Source of the DNA: Ahaetulla prasina
Taxonomy: Eukaryota; Chordata; Lepidosauria; Squamata; Colubridae
Assembly: GCF_028640845.1 (NCBI RefSeq)
Contig: NC_080539.1
Coordinates: forward strand, 100,838,554 to 100,902,553
Direction of reading: 5' to 3'
DNA: 64,000 nucleotides
How positions within the stretch are numbered: the stretch's first letter is position 1; every line of letters begins with the position of its first letter. A program made the translations under genes and the position numbers. This document shows, one piece after another, positions 43,982-58,148 of this stretch. Under the pieces are notes generated by a model. That model had not been told where the DNA came from. It did no database searches and was given only the letters and a program-made list of their open reading frames with translations.

Positions 43982-45321
43982 TTCTCCACATTGTTGCTTC
44001 TGTTTCTTTCCACCTTTTCCAGAATTATAGATTTCTCCAGAGTGATGGGCCTTTGGAAACAAATCTTGTTTCCAAAACATAATTTGAGTCTGGTCATTTG
44101 TCTCTCACATGAGAACTCTGCGTTGATTTCTTTGATAAGTTTGTTTGTTTTGTTGGCTATCCATGATATTCTCAGGAATTTTCAACACCAAAATTCACGG
44201 TTCTCTAAAGGTACTGTAGTGTTTTGTAAATCCACTCTTGGTAGATTATATATAGTCATATATACATATGTTCTGGAATAGAAAATTGTATTTTTTAGAG
44301 GAATTGGCAAACTTCAAAAAGATCCTAACAACAGAGAATGTGAACTTTTCTTTCCATTTCAGAACCTATCAACAAAAGCTGATAGTGTATATTGCCGTAT
44401 CTTCTTTGTCTGTGCCTCCAAGTAATTTTTTCAATTGTCATTTAAAAATGAACAAATATTGGATTATGGGATATGAATATTCATACAAACTTTAAAATTA
44501 ATTAAAGAAAGCATGCCCTCTGACATGAAAATGGAACGTAACTTGAGAGCTGAGTCATTGTTCTGTTCCCTAATAGGCTTATCTATCATTTAGTGATGAA
44601 GGGCCCTGTCTAAAGAAGGCATTATTAAATAGGCTTTTCTTTTTCTATCTCTTCTAGTATTCACAATATCCATGACTGCTGAATCTCCCATAAATATGCA
44701 AAATTAAAATTTGCTTTATGCTGTGATATGCCTTCAGGATACGAATTGAGACTTTGGTCTGCAAGTAGATTTTCCTGCTTAAGACAATTCTGTTCGCAAC
44801 TGCATACAGAAATGGAATTTTTTTGAAAGTTTCAGTGTGTAACTAATAGTGGTGCCATATTGCACTCTGCTGGCTCATTCTAGCTAATGCAGGCAACCAG
44901 GTTTCTGCATAATTTCTATTTTTATTTTGAGGCAAACATGCAGGAAACTACTGCAATGCAGGAATGCTAAGTCACTAAGATCATCACACCATCATTCTCA
45001 ACAGATTGGGCAGAACTGGAGCTGTAAATACATATAAAGCACAGCAAGCTTCTTTTATGAGCTGTCCCTATCCAAGGTTTCAATTCAAAACAAACAGAAC
45101 CTACGAGCTTTGGAGACAGAACATGATTTCAGATAATAAGAGTAATGGATTCTATGCCACAGAAATATTGAGAAATTGATATTTATCTATATCTCAAAGT
45201 TCAGCTATTCCATGATCTCCAACTGTACCTAAGCAGGTGTGTTTGGTAAGATTGGTAATTAAAATTATAATCATATCTTATGATTTGCTTCCAGAACTTA
45301 GTATTTATCAATATATGCATC
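43982..45321. other. No recognisable feature
   Basis: AT-rich DNA. Frames at 43991 and 44268 lack motifs and codon bias. Confidence 0.4.
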
Positions 45322-45848
45322 TGTTGTAGCCCACCAGCAGCCAGAAGAGCTGGCAGCAGAGTCGGACAGTAAGGAGGTTGGGGAGGAATATGGACCAATC
45401 CTGGGGGCTAGGGAAAGCTCAGACAAGGGCTCTGCGTCGAAGGCAAAGAGGGAGCCAGACAGCAGTGAGGCAGAAGAACAGTTGGAGCCTGTTTCCAATA
45501 TGCGCATGCGCAGAGCTGCCAGAAGACAAGAACAACTCAAAAGCAGGGTTGACTTGGGAGTAAAGCCACACCTTGGAGGCAATTGGCCCCTCCCATAGGA
45601 AACAAGAGGACTGAAAAGGGAGTGGGATTTTGCAGGAAACAATTTGTTCATCTGATGACTCTGAGAGACTCTGTGCCAAGTTTTGCCTTGTACTGCATTT
45701 GGAAACTAGTTACCTGGCAGCCATCCAAGTGAGATAAGGTCTGTGTTGATAAATATTCCTTTGAAAAACTGTTTGAACAGGCCTTGCTGACTGTGAATGA
45801 AAGGAATTCAGTCATGTAAATAAAAGAGGTTTGCAACTAACAACAACA
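45322..45848 (+). mobile_element. LTR-like element, family B, sense (tentative)
   Basis: Starts TGTTGTAGCCC and ends near GCAACTAACAACA, with AATAAAAG close to the end (45818). The GC-rich first half encodes RRAARRQEQLKSR-type text in one frame, as does the block at 32523. Long minus frames (45298-45651) are shadows. No target duplication found. Confidence 0.45.
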
Positions 45849-48800
45849 ACAAGAAATACATGTGGTGATGCCAAGTATTGGCTGAGGAGATATAAGTAGT
45901 GAGCTTTGGGGATTTTAATGTTACAATTTTAGTGTTCCAAACTATCAGCAAAGGGTGAAACGTTTGCCTAAAATTGCAATTTTGCATTATTTTGGAGAAT
46001 AATGACTAGATTATTTGCTTTTCTTCTCATCTTGAAATCCCTGAGAATACATAAAAATACCTTCCCTCTTATGTCATCCCTCCTCTTTTCAATCAGGTAG
46101 TCCCCTGTGACTCTTAGGTCATTGGGCAGAGTTTAGAGTTCCCTGTCCTTTCAGTGTCTGGTTTAACTCTTCCATCTCCAAATTCTGGTGAAGAAAGATT
46201 ACTTAGAAAAAATAGGTTATTCTCCGACATTCTACCAAAGAATTTCATTGATCAGTTGCAAAGAATCAAGAGCCATTCACAATTTTGAAAAATTTAATGA
46301 CTTAGACTACTGATGTTACAATGTTTCTATAAATTGTATCACTAGTCCCTAAAAACTAATGTTTCAAATTATATCAGTATTTCTGTAATAAACAAAAGCT
46401 TATCCAATAAACTGTACACAGCATATCCAACATGCAGACATATTCACACACCTATTTTTCTCCCTATCACTTAAAGTTTGCATATAATTACAAAGACTGC
46501 TAGTGTGCAGCTGAAATACACTAACATATTTTGAACCTCAGAAATAAATAAATATGTACAAAGAAAGTTAAGCTTTGCTGATAAGAAAACCGAAGATTTA
46601 TACATAAAGACGATATGATGAAAGAAGAGTACTAGAAAAACTATTTATCTGATATAATTTTTAAAGGATTACTACATGGTAGTAAATGCAAAGAATATTC
46701 TTATTTGGCTAAAATAAAGGCACATTTCACATTAATCTGGTCAGATAAAACCATCTTAAGGGGAAACTAAAGTATTACAATTTTCCTAATGAAAGTAAAG
46801 CCTTATTTACCATTTTCATATTATTTACTTCCAATTACCATATACAGAAATACATTTTCCCTTATTTTGAATATTTTATCCAGAAAAAAATGTTACATAA
46901 GCTATTTTCTGAGATTTATTAAGAGACATAAACTAATTTTTTAGAAGGCACAGAATGTTTAGAAAACATTCTCTTTAGTAAAGCTGTTTTATCTCATCAG
47001 ATTCTGGTATAATTTGATGTCATAAGGAATCATTCACTCATATTACATTAAATCCTTAACCCACGATAAATAATTCCTTTTAGGGGATTATAAAACAAAT
47101 TAAATAGTTTGAAGTCAAATAACTTTGGTGTAATGGGGCAACTTAATTTGACAATTCTGCTGGTGCAAATTAATACATTGTAGTTGTTAAACAGCTATAA
47201 AACAGACGGAGTTGAAACAGATTTTGAAAATAAGCATGCAGAAATTATTGCCATAGAAAGAAGGGGAAATCTTATGACCACCTGTCAGTCACTGGTCAAA
47301 TCTGCAATTCTGTACAAATTTTCCTTAAAATAAGCCTCCTTGTATTCAGTTGGAATTACTTCTAAGAAGACATATTGGAGATTATGTTATATATTACTGG
47401 GAGATTAGATAAAGTAGCACACAGAGTTATTAAAGAATTGAGCAAGTGACAAAGATTGTTTTATATTTACCATATATTTTTAAAAAATATTTGGAGTGTT
47501 TAACTAATTTCATCGAAAGAGAATTTGTGTTATATTTGTAAACAATGAATATAACAACCTTCTCCTTTAGAGATGAGGTGTACTGACTTTAGTAAATCTA
47601 CGTATATGTGCTACAGAGTATGTAATAATACAATCTGTAATTCAAAATACTGTATGAAGGGAAGAATAGATGGTTTTTGTGAAAATCTCAATTGTTTCAG
47701 TAGCAGTGTCTATCTGAAATGATAAAGATTTCTTGTTCGGTATGTGTCAATACACATCTTGGAAAAGGTCTATCTGGGTGAAAAGGTGTAAGAATCGGCA
47801 GTAACCTGATTTGTATAGGTTAATAAACATTGCTCTTAGCATAAATCAATGGAAAACTTTCATGTTCCAGTCTGGAATTCCACATATCTAAGGATGTGAA
47901 AATAAAGCAATTTAGGAAAAACTGATGGAAGTTTATATATCATATTGGACTGATTCTGAATTTCTATTCTTTGATCATGATGAAGATGCATAGCAACCGT
48001 GACATATTCAACTGCTCAGTTTCTTTTGGTCTATAACTAGGCAAACTTTCAAGTTAACATAAAACACTTCATTAAGCTCTTCCAAAATCAAAGAAGCACA
48101 CTTCAATACTTCTGCCATTGAAAAAATAATAAAATAATAAATATGGCCCAGAGTTTGCAAGCAAGAGTTAAGATCAAGCGTTAAGATAATCTTTGAAACA
48201 CTTTCGGTTTCTGTAATCAGGCACAAAGAAGTATAAATTCTATAAAAAATAATCTTGTCTGTGGAGAAAAAAAATCTGTAAAATCTCAGATGACCTCTCT
48301 AGCATTGGACAAGCAGACTTCTGCTTATGCCACAAGCAGAATATGCTATCATCTCTCTTTTCAGAGATTTGATTGTATGAAGCAAGGGGATCCATTTATA
48401 CCTACGGACATGCACAACTGTATAGCTCTCCCTGCATAAGGCTACATATGCATATAGACACACACATATATATCACAGAAGAAAATTTGGGTTGATGCAA
48501 CATCTTAACAAGATGCTTTGAAAATGTCTTTGGAAGCTACAAGCTTTAGTTTTGGGCTTTTCAAGATTCTTAATTTTGAAAGATTATAGATGGGATTAAT
48601 AAACATGTCACTGTGTAAATGCTTGAGAACTGTTGAGAAGAGTGTGCCAGTATCAATACCGGATCAGTGGAGAGAATTAATTAGATGTTCTGTTTCTCCA
48701 AGTATAGGTAGCTGAACAGCTTATAGAACTGGATAAAGCACAACACTTTGGTAGAGTTTCTATCTTCAGCCACTCACCACAAGTTCAACACTGAATAATC

Positions 48801-49468
48801 TTTATTCTGCTTGTTGACTTGTCTTCTTCCAGATAGCCAGAGATTCAGAATTTTGTACTGTGGCTCAGGGAGTCTGACATGATCATATTTCTATAGAAAT
48901 TGTCTGATTGAGTATTGTAGTAACCTTTCACTTTGTCAATGACTTGGTGAACTGGGCTGATTGACGTCTGTTCCATGTCCACTTGGATGTATTTTGTTGA
49001 AGGCTTGTCAAGAAAAACATTGTCTGATTAAAAAACAAGACAAAACAAAACAAGTCAGTAATGTTGAAAACAAAATTTACTGCCAAGAGGATGACCTCAG
49101 ACAACCCCTTAGTAAATACTGTAAAGTATATAATACCCACTTTTTGTTCCGAATTCTGATTTTCTTTTTACAATCCATACCATGAGTATGTAAGATGCCA
49201 GTCTGATAGTTACAACAGGCTTTACATTACACATTAACAACCATACATTAAAAGCTTTTCCTTTATTATTTTCTTATAAAATTTCATCATTTTTGTGTTT
49301 TAGGGAAGCAATTATAAACAAGCTGTTTGGGTGAGGTTCAGGGAAATAGAAGTACCAAAATGGTGATTTAAACTTTCCTAAGAACTAAGTCAACCAAATT
49401 TTACTCCTTAAAACCACTCAAAATAGGAACAATTAATTGTTCCCATTTTGAGAGGTTTTAAGGAGTAA
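45849..49468. other. Longest repeat-poor stretch in the window
   Basis: About 3.6 kb, AT-rich, in which I recognise no transposon termini, SINE boxes or microsatellite beyond a short CACACACATATATAT near 48460. No frame of note: the longest are about 70 codons. Confidence 0.45.
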
Positions 49469-49571
49469 GATGTGTGTGTGTGTGAGAGAGAGTGAGTGAG
49501 AATGAGTGAATGAGAGAGAGAGAGACAGAAAGAGAGAGTAAGAAAGAAAGAGGGAGAGAGAGAGAGGGAGA
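49469..49571. repeat. (GT)n/(GA)n-rich low-complexity array
   Basis: TG run followed by interrupted GAGA and GAGT units; purine-rich. Just left of it, TCCCATTTTGAGAGGTTTTAAGG at 49440-49462 is the inverse of text at 49408-49430, a small hairpin. Confidence 0.9.
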
Positions 49572-49690
49572 TTCTAAAAATTGCAATGGGTGTCTTGAAG
49601 TCTTAAGGTACTCATTTCATCTCTATCATGTGCCTAAAAAATTCAGCCCCACTGATCCTCTGGGAGCTTTTAAATTAGTAGGGTTAGACT

Positions 49691-49992
49691 CAGTGGTGGG
49701 TTTCAAATTTTTTTACTACCAGTTCTGTGGGTGTGGCTTGGTGGGCATGGCATGGCTTGGTGGGCATGGCATGGCTTGGCGGGTGTGGCAAGGGAAGAAT
49801 ACTGTAAAATCTCCATTCCCACCCCACTCTAGGGGAAGGTTACTGCAAAATCCCCATTTCCTCCTGATCATCTGGGACTCGGGAGGCAGAGACCAGATGG
49901 GGATGAGGTCAGCCAGAGGGGGTATTTACCTGTTCTCCAAACTACTCAAAATTTCTGCTACCGGTTCTCCAGAACTGGTCAGAACCTGCTGA
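49691..49992. mobile_element. Short hAT-type element (ACCGGTAG family), right end truncated
   Basis: CAGTGGTGGGTTTCAAATTT at the left, then inner repeats, ending GTCAGAACCTGCTGA without the expected AACCCACCNCTG terminus. Missing end explains the absence of a target duplication. Confidence 0.85.
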
Positions 49993-50819
49993 TCTATCTA
50001 GAAGTACAAATCGAAATTTGTTCCTTCATCTTACATGATCTGAAATTTAGCTCTAGTTTTCAATTATTGGATGACATTTGGTTACTAAAATAATGGCATC
50101 AGCATTATTGAAACCATGGTATCAAACTGCAGTAATTTAACTCACAATTAAATGCTGTTTGGTATAAGCATTTGGAGTCTGTTTCTGTATTGGGAATGTG
50201 ATTATGATGGTGCTCTACAGAAAGCAGGGGATGTTATCTGCTTCATTCTGAACAGGATTCAGGTGAATGAAGTTTTGAATGTATGAACCAGTTCAGAATA
50301 AGGACAAGAAAAAATACATTTCATCAAGAGTCATGCCAGAAAGGGGAAATAAATTTATTTCTTTTACTACTGAATTGCTGGAATGAGGAAAGTTGCACTA
50401 AAATCAATAGTAATGGCTAGAGGTTTCACCATTTTTAGACTCAGCTTATTATGTGCTGAGAAAGGATTTTGACTGCGTTCCTCACTACCAATTTACATTC
50501 ATATTCCATTTCATTTATGCACATAGACTGTGTTATCTACACTGAAATGAATGTCAAACCTATGTGCCACCTCTGGAGATGCAGAATCTATATATTTAGG
50601 GATTGATTGATAGATTGCTTTATTTATCAAATTTAGGTACTGCTCATCTCACTTTCAGAGTGATTCTGCTGCATCTAAAAGTGACATTACTTCAGTATGT
50701 AAAGAAGGTACAGAATTGACACTGGAAGTCACAGCTTCATATTCTTTTTTTATAACATGCACTGTCTCTCACCCTCTATTATGTTATGATTATATTGTGT
50801 GTTTCCATTTTTTTTCATT
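49993..50819. other. No recognisable feature
   Basis: AT-rich DNA. TTTATTTATCAAATTTAGG near 50618 may be the edge of a very old LINE. Confidence 0.4.
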
Positions 50820-51028
50820 TAACGACCCTGTAATCCCTTGCATCAGGGTGGACTTGGGATGCCTGATGCCATTTACTGGCCGGATGCCCTTCCTGATGCC
50901 TCCACAGAGTTCATAGCAGACAATAACTCATTGAACCCAGGAAAATATCTGCCGCTAGCAAGGATTGAACTCACAGCCTCCTGATTATGAGTTGAAAGCT
51001 CCATCTCTAGGTCACCACGCTGCTTATA
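50820..51028 (-). mobile_element. tRNA-derived repeat, antisense
   Basis: GGATTGAACTCACAGCC (reverse of a B box) followed by GAGTTGAAAGCTCCATCTC and GGTCACCACGC (reverse of a tRNA-like head). The left part, GGATGCCCTTCCTGATGCC, is a known partner segment in vertebrate tRNA-related repeats. Confidence 0.55.
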
Positions 51029-51916
51029 TTGTGTGTTTCCTGTATGCTGTACAAATTCAGCTGATATGGCTTATTGACAACAAAACATGCCACATCATTA
51101 TCATGTAACTAAAGATTCTTGGCAGAACTGAAATTTACAAATTCTCATCAAAATTAGGAGAGGCACGGTTTCCAGCATGCATTCTTTTTACATAAAAGGT
51201 GCCAAAATGCACTTAATTAATATGTTTTGAGAAAGAAGAATAATGTTTAAATGCATTTTATGTGAACTGGATAGTTTTCAATGTAGAGATTAACCCAGCA
51301 AGTGTGATTAAATATCTATGAAAGTAATACTAACTCATCTGTCTTTATTACACAGAATAAACAGCATTATATATTACCTAAAAAGAGAAAGTACTTGATA
51401 AAGTATTTTTTCCATAAAACGAAAATATGTAATTTTGCTCTGGGTGCAATTAATGTCTGTAACAACACTGATAGAGTTTATAAGAATACTTGGTAGGTAA
51501 AATATATTGCTTCAGACTTTGGCAGAGTTATACTATGACATAATCAGTACTGACTCAAATATCAGCTGACTCAGTCAGCTGTGATCGTACTGGTAACTTC
51601 AACTTCAAGCATACCTAGAACAAACTTTTGAGTAAAGGCTGGAGAGTTCAAGACAATGAGCAGCTTTGCTGATCTAAATGTGACCATTAGATGGTGCTCA
51701 TATAATGTTCCTCTTAATATACAACTAAACACATTATTTTTATAGGTATCTAATGAACAAGATTTTACCTGCTGAATTCTTACAATTGGTACTATTGAAT
51801 ATTGAATATTATATTTATGCAAAAGACTAATACTCCTTAAAATATTTAGCATCCACTTACCCAAACAAGCAATTATATAAAATTTAAATTGCTCACAAGT
51901 ATAAACAAGAGTCAAG
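51029..51916. other. No recognisable feature
   Basis: Unique-looking AT-rich DNA ending at the truncation point of an L2 LINE. Confidence 0.4.
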
Positions 51917-52303
51917 CAATGTCGGCTGGTGGCCCCCAGGGGAAGGGCCTTCTCTGTGGGGGCTCCCACCCTCTGGAACGAACTTCCCCCAGGACTTCGT
52001 CAACTTCCTGACCTTCAGACCTTCCGCCGAGGGCTGAAGACGTATTTATTTATTCGCGCAGGACTGGCATAGAATTTTTAGAAGTTTTATTATTTGGTTT
52101 TAAATTTTAAAATGGGTTTTATTGTTTTAAATGTATTTTAATTTGGGGCGATATTTAATAAGTTTTTTAATTATTGATTTTATTCTGTGTTTATTGATTG
52201 TGGTTTTATTTGGCTGTGAAGCGCCCTGAGTCCTTCGGGAGAAGGGCGGTATAAAAATTTAATAAATAAATAAATAAAATAAATAAAATAAATAAATAAA
52301 TAA
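51917..52303 (+). mobile_element. L2 LINE 3' end, sense, 5'-truncated
   Basis: One frame reads RLVAPRGRAFSVGAPTLWNE, then LPPGLRQLPDLQTFRRGLKTY and a stop after RAGLA (about 52070): the extreme C-terminus of an L2-type ORF2. Then a T-rich 3' untranslated region, GCGCCCTGAGTCCTTCGGG, GGGCGGTATAAAAATTTAAT and an (AAAT)n tail. The same protein end is encoded at 26985 (minus) and partly at 62558 (minus). Confidence 0.88.
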
Positions 52304-53152
52304 GAGGAAAAGGATTCCTCAATCTTTTTTTTACAATAATTTATAGCTAAAATTAAGTAGATTTAAAATTAGAATTACTTATGAAATGCAAATGAAGAAA
52401 ATGCAAATTGCACAGGATTTTTTTACATGGGAAAAAAGTGTAGGTATGCTAAAATATAGCCAGAAAGATCTTTTTTGCAAACATTTTTATAAGGTTTACT
52501 TTGGTTTTGTACTATTTTTGAAACGGTGTAGTTATGATTTTTTGCATGTTACATTATATGTTCAATATAAATCTGTGATTTAAGCGCTAAAGCAGATATT
52601 CCTACAGTATTTAGGAGGAAGATCAATAAGAAGAGATACAACAGAGGTATATGAAATAAGCCATAGTATGAAAAATATAGAAAGGTTTTCCCTTTCGCTC
52701 TATTGGAACTTGGAGTCAGCCATGGAGGTGAAACATGGTGAACAAGGCAGCAAAACAGCATCTGCTGCCGAAATGTGCAAAAGCAAATTTAGAAGCGCAT
52801 TAGCAGCTCATTAACCTGAGGGGTGGATTATAAAATATTTTTATACATAAATACAACAGTTACTTATTAAAATAAACACACTTTAATCCATAATCCATGT
52901 AGCTCTACAGATGTTGATGAATTGAAATTCCCAGCAGCCCCAGCCACTCTGGCTAATGTTAAGGAATGCTGGATTCTGTAGCTCAGCACCATTAGCAGAC
53001 CATCTTTCCAAAGAACGCTTCACTTTATCTAAGGAAGACCCATTAATTCCTCCTCCAGCCCACCATTGGGATACTTTCCAGTCTCCAACAAAAGCCCGTT
53101 GAAGGCAAAAGATGAACAAGAATAGAAGGATCTCACAAATCCCTCATCAGTC
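52304..53152. other. Featureless except a decayed palindrome
   Basis: At about 52905-52985, AATTCCCAGCAGCCCCAGCC and ATGCTGGATTCTGTAGCTCAGC vaguely resemble a reptile foldback repeat. Otherwise nothing recognised. Confidence 0.35.
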
Positions 53153-53160
53153 CTTTAAAA

Positions 53161-53331
53161 CAGGGGTCCCCGTGGGTCCATGATCCACGGCATGCCAGAA
53201 ACTGATCCGCATAAACAAGCAAAGCCCCATCTACGGGATGCAGGCAGCGTGGAAAACCATGCCCCCTTCAGTCTGCAGAAAAAACTCTCTCAGAAACCGG
53301 TCCCTGGTGCCCAAAAGGTTGGGGGCCACTG
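53161..53331. mobile_element. hAT-type MITE (CAGGGGTCCCC family)
   Basis: CAGGGGTCCCC to GGTTGGGGGCCACTG, 171 bases, with perfect 8-base duplication CTTTAAAA (53153-53160 and 53332-53339). Confidence 0.92.
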
Positions 53332-53339
53332 CTTTAAAA

Positions 53340-54505
53340 GGTTCCTCAGCCAGGTTTATTGCACATCCTTCCTTCTGATCTTTTAGCCCTAATAATGGCC
53401 TCAAATGGGTTCTTTCCAGGAACTTCCAAGCTACATTGTGGCCCTATTCACTTAGATAGGTCTGCTAGTTCATGTTCTATCCTATCATGGTCCCAGGTTA
53501 TTTGGGATGACGTAATAAATTTCTCCCTCCCCTCTTCCTTTAGAGAAGGAAGGGAATAGCTTTATTCCTCCAATTCCATGTGAAAAATGGGGGGAGGGGG
53601 AGGGAATTGAGAACTGCGTCTTTACTCTTCCTTCCAGTTGTTCTTCCTCAAGCAGGTGGTGAAGGAGGAACCAAACGGAGGCACTCAGACTTGCTCATTC
53701 ATATCCGCAACAGAATGTATTGCAGCAACTCAGTGATGCGGTGATATTCCAGCCCTTGGGCATTTCATAGGTTCACCTTTCCCCAACCATGGTAAGTGGA
53801 GAAGCTTCCGCCATTATTTCAGGCTTTCCCAGCTCCTTCCTTCTTTCTCTCTCCTCCCTCAGCTGGTGAGATCTTCTCCATCCTGGTAGCTGGAGACTGC
53901 TTCGGCAGCTGATGCAAAATAGCTTGACCCATTCCCAGATGCCATCCTCATGACCCCTTCTCCTACCCAGATTGAGGAAGGTGGTCCCTGCAGGAAGGGG
54001 GATGGCAGCTACCTGCTTTCATCTTCATAATGCTTGCTCCTTTTCTTGGAGGCTAAAATTGAATGACTGGAGTATGAATATGTACATGCTGTATATGAGA
54101 TTGGGAGTCCATGGGCCATAGACAGTGACTTGGATGATGGCAAGTCTAAGTCCTCAGGGCTAGACATATCCATGGAGAATAGGAGCAATGGCTTAATAGT
54201 TATATAGTATGCTGACGCTCAAAGGCAGCATGGCTTACATCAACTCACAGGGACCAATATTTGAAGAAAGCAATTTCCTCATTTCCTACCTATAAGCTTT
54301 TTGGGATGTGACTGTTGGTCACTGTATGATAGCTGAATCCAGCAGAATTCATTCTATTTTCATTAGGTTGGCTAAATATTAAAAATAAATGCTGAACCAA
54401 TATACTGTCTATGTCTATGTCTATTGCATGTTTTAAAAATCTACAGTAAATAGGTTGGTAACTGACAAGGTTTTTCTGATGTATATAAATATAAAACACA
54501 TTTAT
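53340..54505. other. No recognisable feature
   Basis: Mixed composition with some GC-richer text near 53600-54050 (for example GGGGGAGGGGGAGGG at 53590), but no CpG cluster, gene or repeat recognised. Confidence 0.4.
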
Positions 54506-54729
54506 TCATCTGCGCAGGACTGGATTAGATTTTAAATTCATACTGGTTTTAATGGGTTTTATTATTTATATTGCTTTTTAATAATTCGGCCATGTAAAAT
54601 AAGTTTTTTAACTGTTATTTTAGTCTGTATTTATATGTACGTTTTATTTGCCTGTGAACCGCCCTGAGTCCCTAGGGAGATAGGGCGGTATATAAATGTG
54701 ATAAAATAAATAAATAAATAAATAATAAA
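54506..54729 (+). mobile_element. L2 LINE 3' untranslated end, sense
   Basis: TTTATTCATCTGCGCAGGAC overlaps the last codons (compare TTTATTCGCGCAGGAC at 52050). Then comes the same untranslated region and GAACCGCCCTGAGTCCCTAG, GGGCGGTATATAAATG, and (AAAT)n. Confidence 0.85.
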
Positions 54730-56545
<1,816 letters not shown>

Positions 56546-57071
56546 TACAAGTAGTTCTTGTTTAGCAAGGCTTGGGGTGATTGCTACTGCATCGGGGAGT
56601 GAGTGAGGGAATGTGTAACTGGTGAGAAATGCATGGCAAGGCTCAGGGAGGTACTAGGGGTGTGTGAGGGTGATGCCACAAGGCTCAGGTGTGCAAGACA
56701 GGTGCAGGAAGAAGGCAGAGGTTGTGCAGTGGTCCCTGAATAACCTTCAGGTTGCAAGTGCAGAGGGGCTGGGATGATGTGTAGGTGGGGGAGACTTATT
56801 CCAGTAACTTGCAACCTTCCCTGCCAGTTTCTCCACTGACTTATTAGGGAAGCCATCAGGGAAGGTCATAAATGATGATCAGATGACTGCAGCGTACTAC
56901 AACTAGTCATAAATGCAAGTGGTTGCCAAGTACCCAGATCATCATCACATGATCATGGGACTCCTGGGATGGCCAGAACCCTAAGGATCAATTGTAGCCA
57001 CTATTCTTTCAGCACCATCGTAACTTTGAACAGTTCCCGAATGAATAGTTATATGTTGAGGACTATCTGTA
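56546..57071. mobile_element. TA-target MITE (CAGGTAGTCC family), diverged
   Basis: TACAAGTAGTTCTTG to GTTGAGGACTATCTGTA. The right half has the family text (CACATGATCATGGG, CATCGTAACTTTGAACAG); the left 250 bases are GTG-rich and unlike the other copies. Confidence 0.6.
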
Positions 57072-57079
57072 GCACAAAG

Positions 57080-57390
57080 ATGGAGAAATACTGAAATGCC
57101 CACAAGAAAGAATGGATTGCAAAGATGGCCAAACTAACAGAAATGATAAAAATGACCTATGGTCAGGGACAAAATAAATGGGAACATTTTATGACAATGG
57201 GAAAATGAAATGGTAATTTCTGGATTTGATAATTGAATAAGGGAGGAGGGATAATGAGTTTGCCGCTGTAAAGAAGTGTGGAAGTAGCTTCTTTATCTTT
57301 TTTTCCCTTAACTCTATTTTTTCTGCATATTTTCTCTTCTCTTTTTTCCTTTATATTTGCTTTTAGCTATTTAAAAATATTTAATAAAAA
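57080..57390 (+). mobile_element. Possible L1-type LINE 3' end, sense
   Basis: One frame reads KEWIAKMAKLTEM then KMTYG, similar to the C-terminus of squamate L1 ORF2. It is followed by a stop-rich region and an A-rich end (TTTAATAAAAATTATTTAAAA). Confidence 0.42.
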
Positions 57391-57829
57391 TTATTTAAAA
57401 ATGCAAATGTTTGCTAAATGCAACCACTAGATAATGACTTTCTGTACCAAGATTCTGTATGATTACATCTTAAACCGCAGGTTGGAACAATTCAAACTTT
57501 AGTTTAATTTAATTAATTCCTTTCGATTTAAAAGGAAACATAGAAGTGAATCTTTAATTTAGAAGTAAGGTGAATTTCACCATTGTGATAGATGTTTTTA
57601 AAATACACTTTATATGGAAATGATGCTTTTAGTTCCTATCTCATGCAATACTATAGAACACATATGAGAACCTCTATGAGAAACTATTTCAGGATCCTCT
57701 ATGCTTTTGACTCATACCCTGTCTTCTGCCAGCTCTCAAACATGCAAAAGAAACTATTCAATCATATATCCAACAATGTGAAACAGAAAGATATATCCAT
57801 TTGCCCAGTACATAAACATGAAAGTGGCT
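57391..57829. other. No recognisable feature
   Basis: The frame beginning at 57592 runs into the SINE that follows and is not a gene. Confidence 0.4.
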
Positions 57830-58144
57830 CAGTGGCTAAGATACTGAGCTTGTTGATCAAAAGGTTGGCAGTTCAGCAGTTCGAATCCCTAGTGCCACGT
57901 AATGGGGAGAGCTCCTGTAATTTGTCCCAGTTTCTGCCAACTAGCAGTTCAAAAGCATGTAAAAAATGCAAGTAGAAAAATAGGGACCACCTTTGGTGGG
58001 AAGGTAACAGCGTTCTGTGCGCCTTTGGTGTTTAGTCATGCCAGCCACATGACCAAGGAGACGTCTTCGGGCAGCGCTGGCTCTTCGGCTTTGAAACGGA
58101 GATGAGCACCGCCCCTTAGAGTTGGGAACAACTACCTTTACCTT
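57830..58144 (+). mobile_element. Sauria-type tRNA SINE, sense
   Basis: GTGGCTCAGTGGCTAAG (A box), CAGTTCGAATCCC (B box), GACCACCTTTGGTGGGAAGG, ACGTCTTCGGGCAGCGC, ending ACTACCTTTACC. The segment before the tail is shortened relative to 1901. The adjoining GC-rich element begins just after the tail. Confidence 0.88.
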
Positions 58145-58148
58145 AAAT

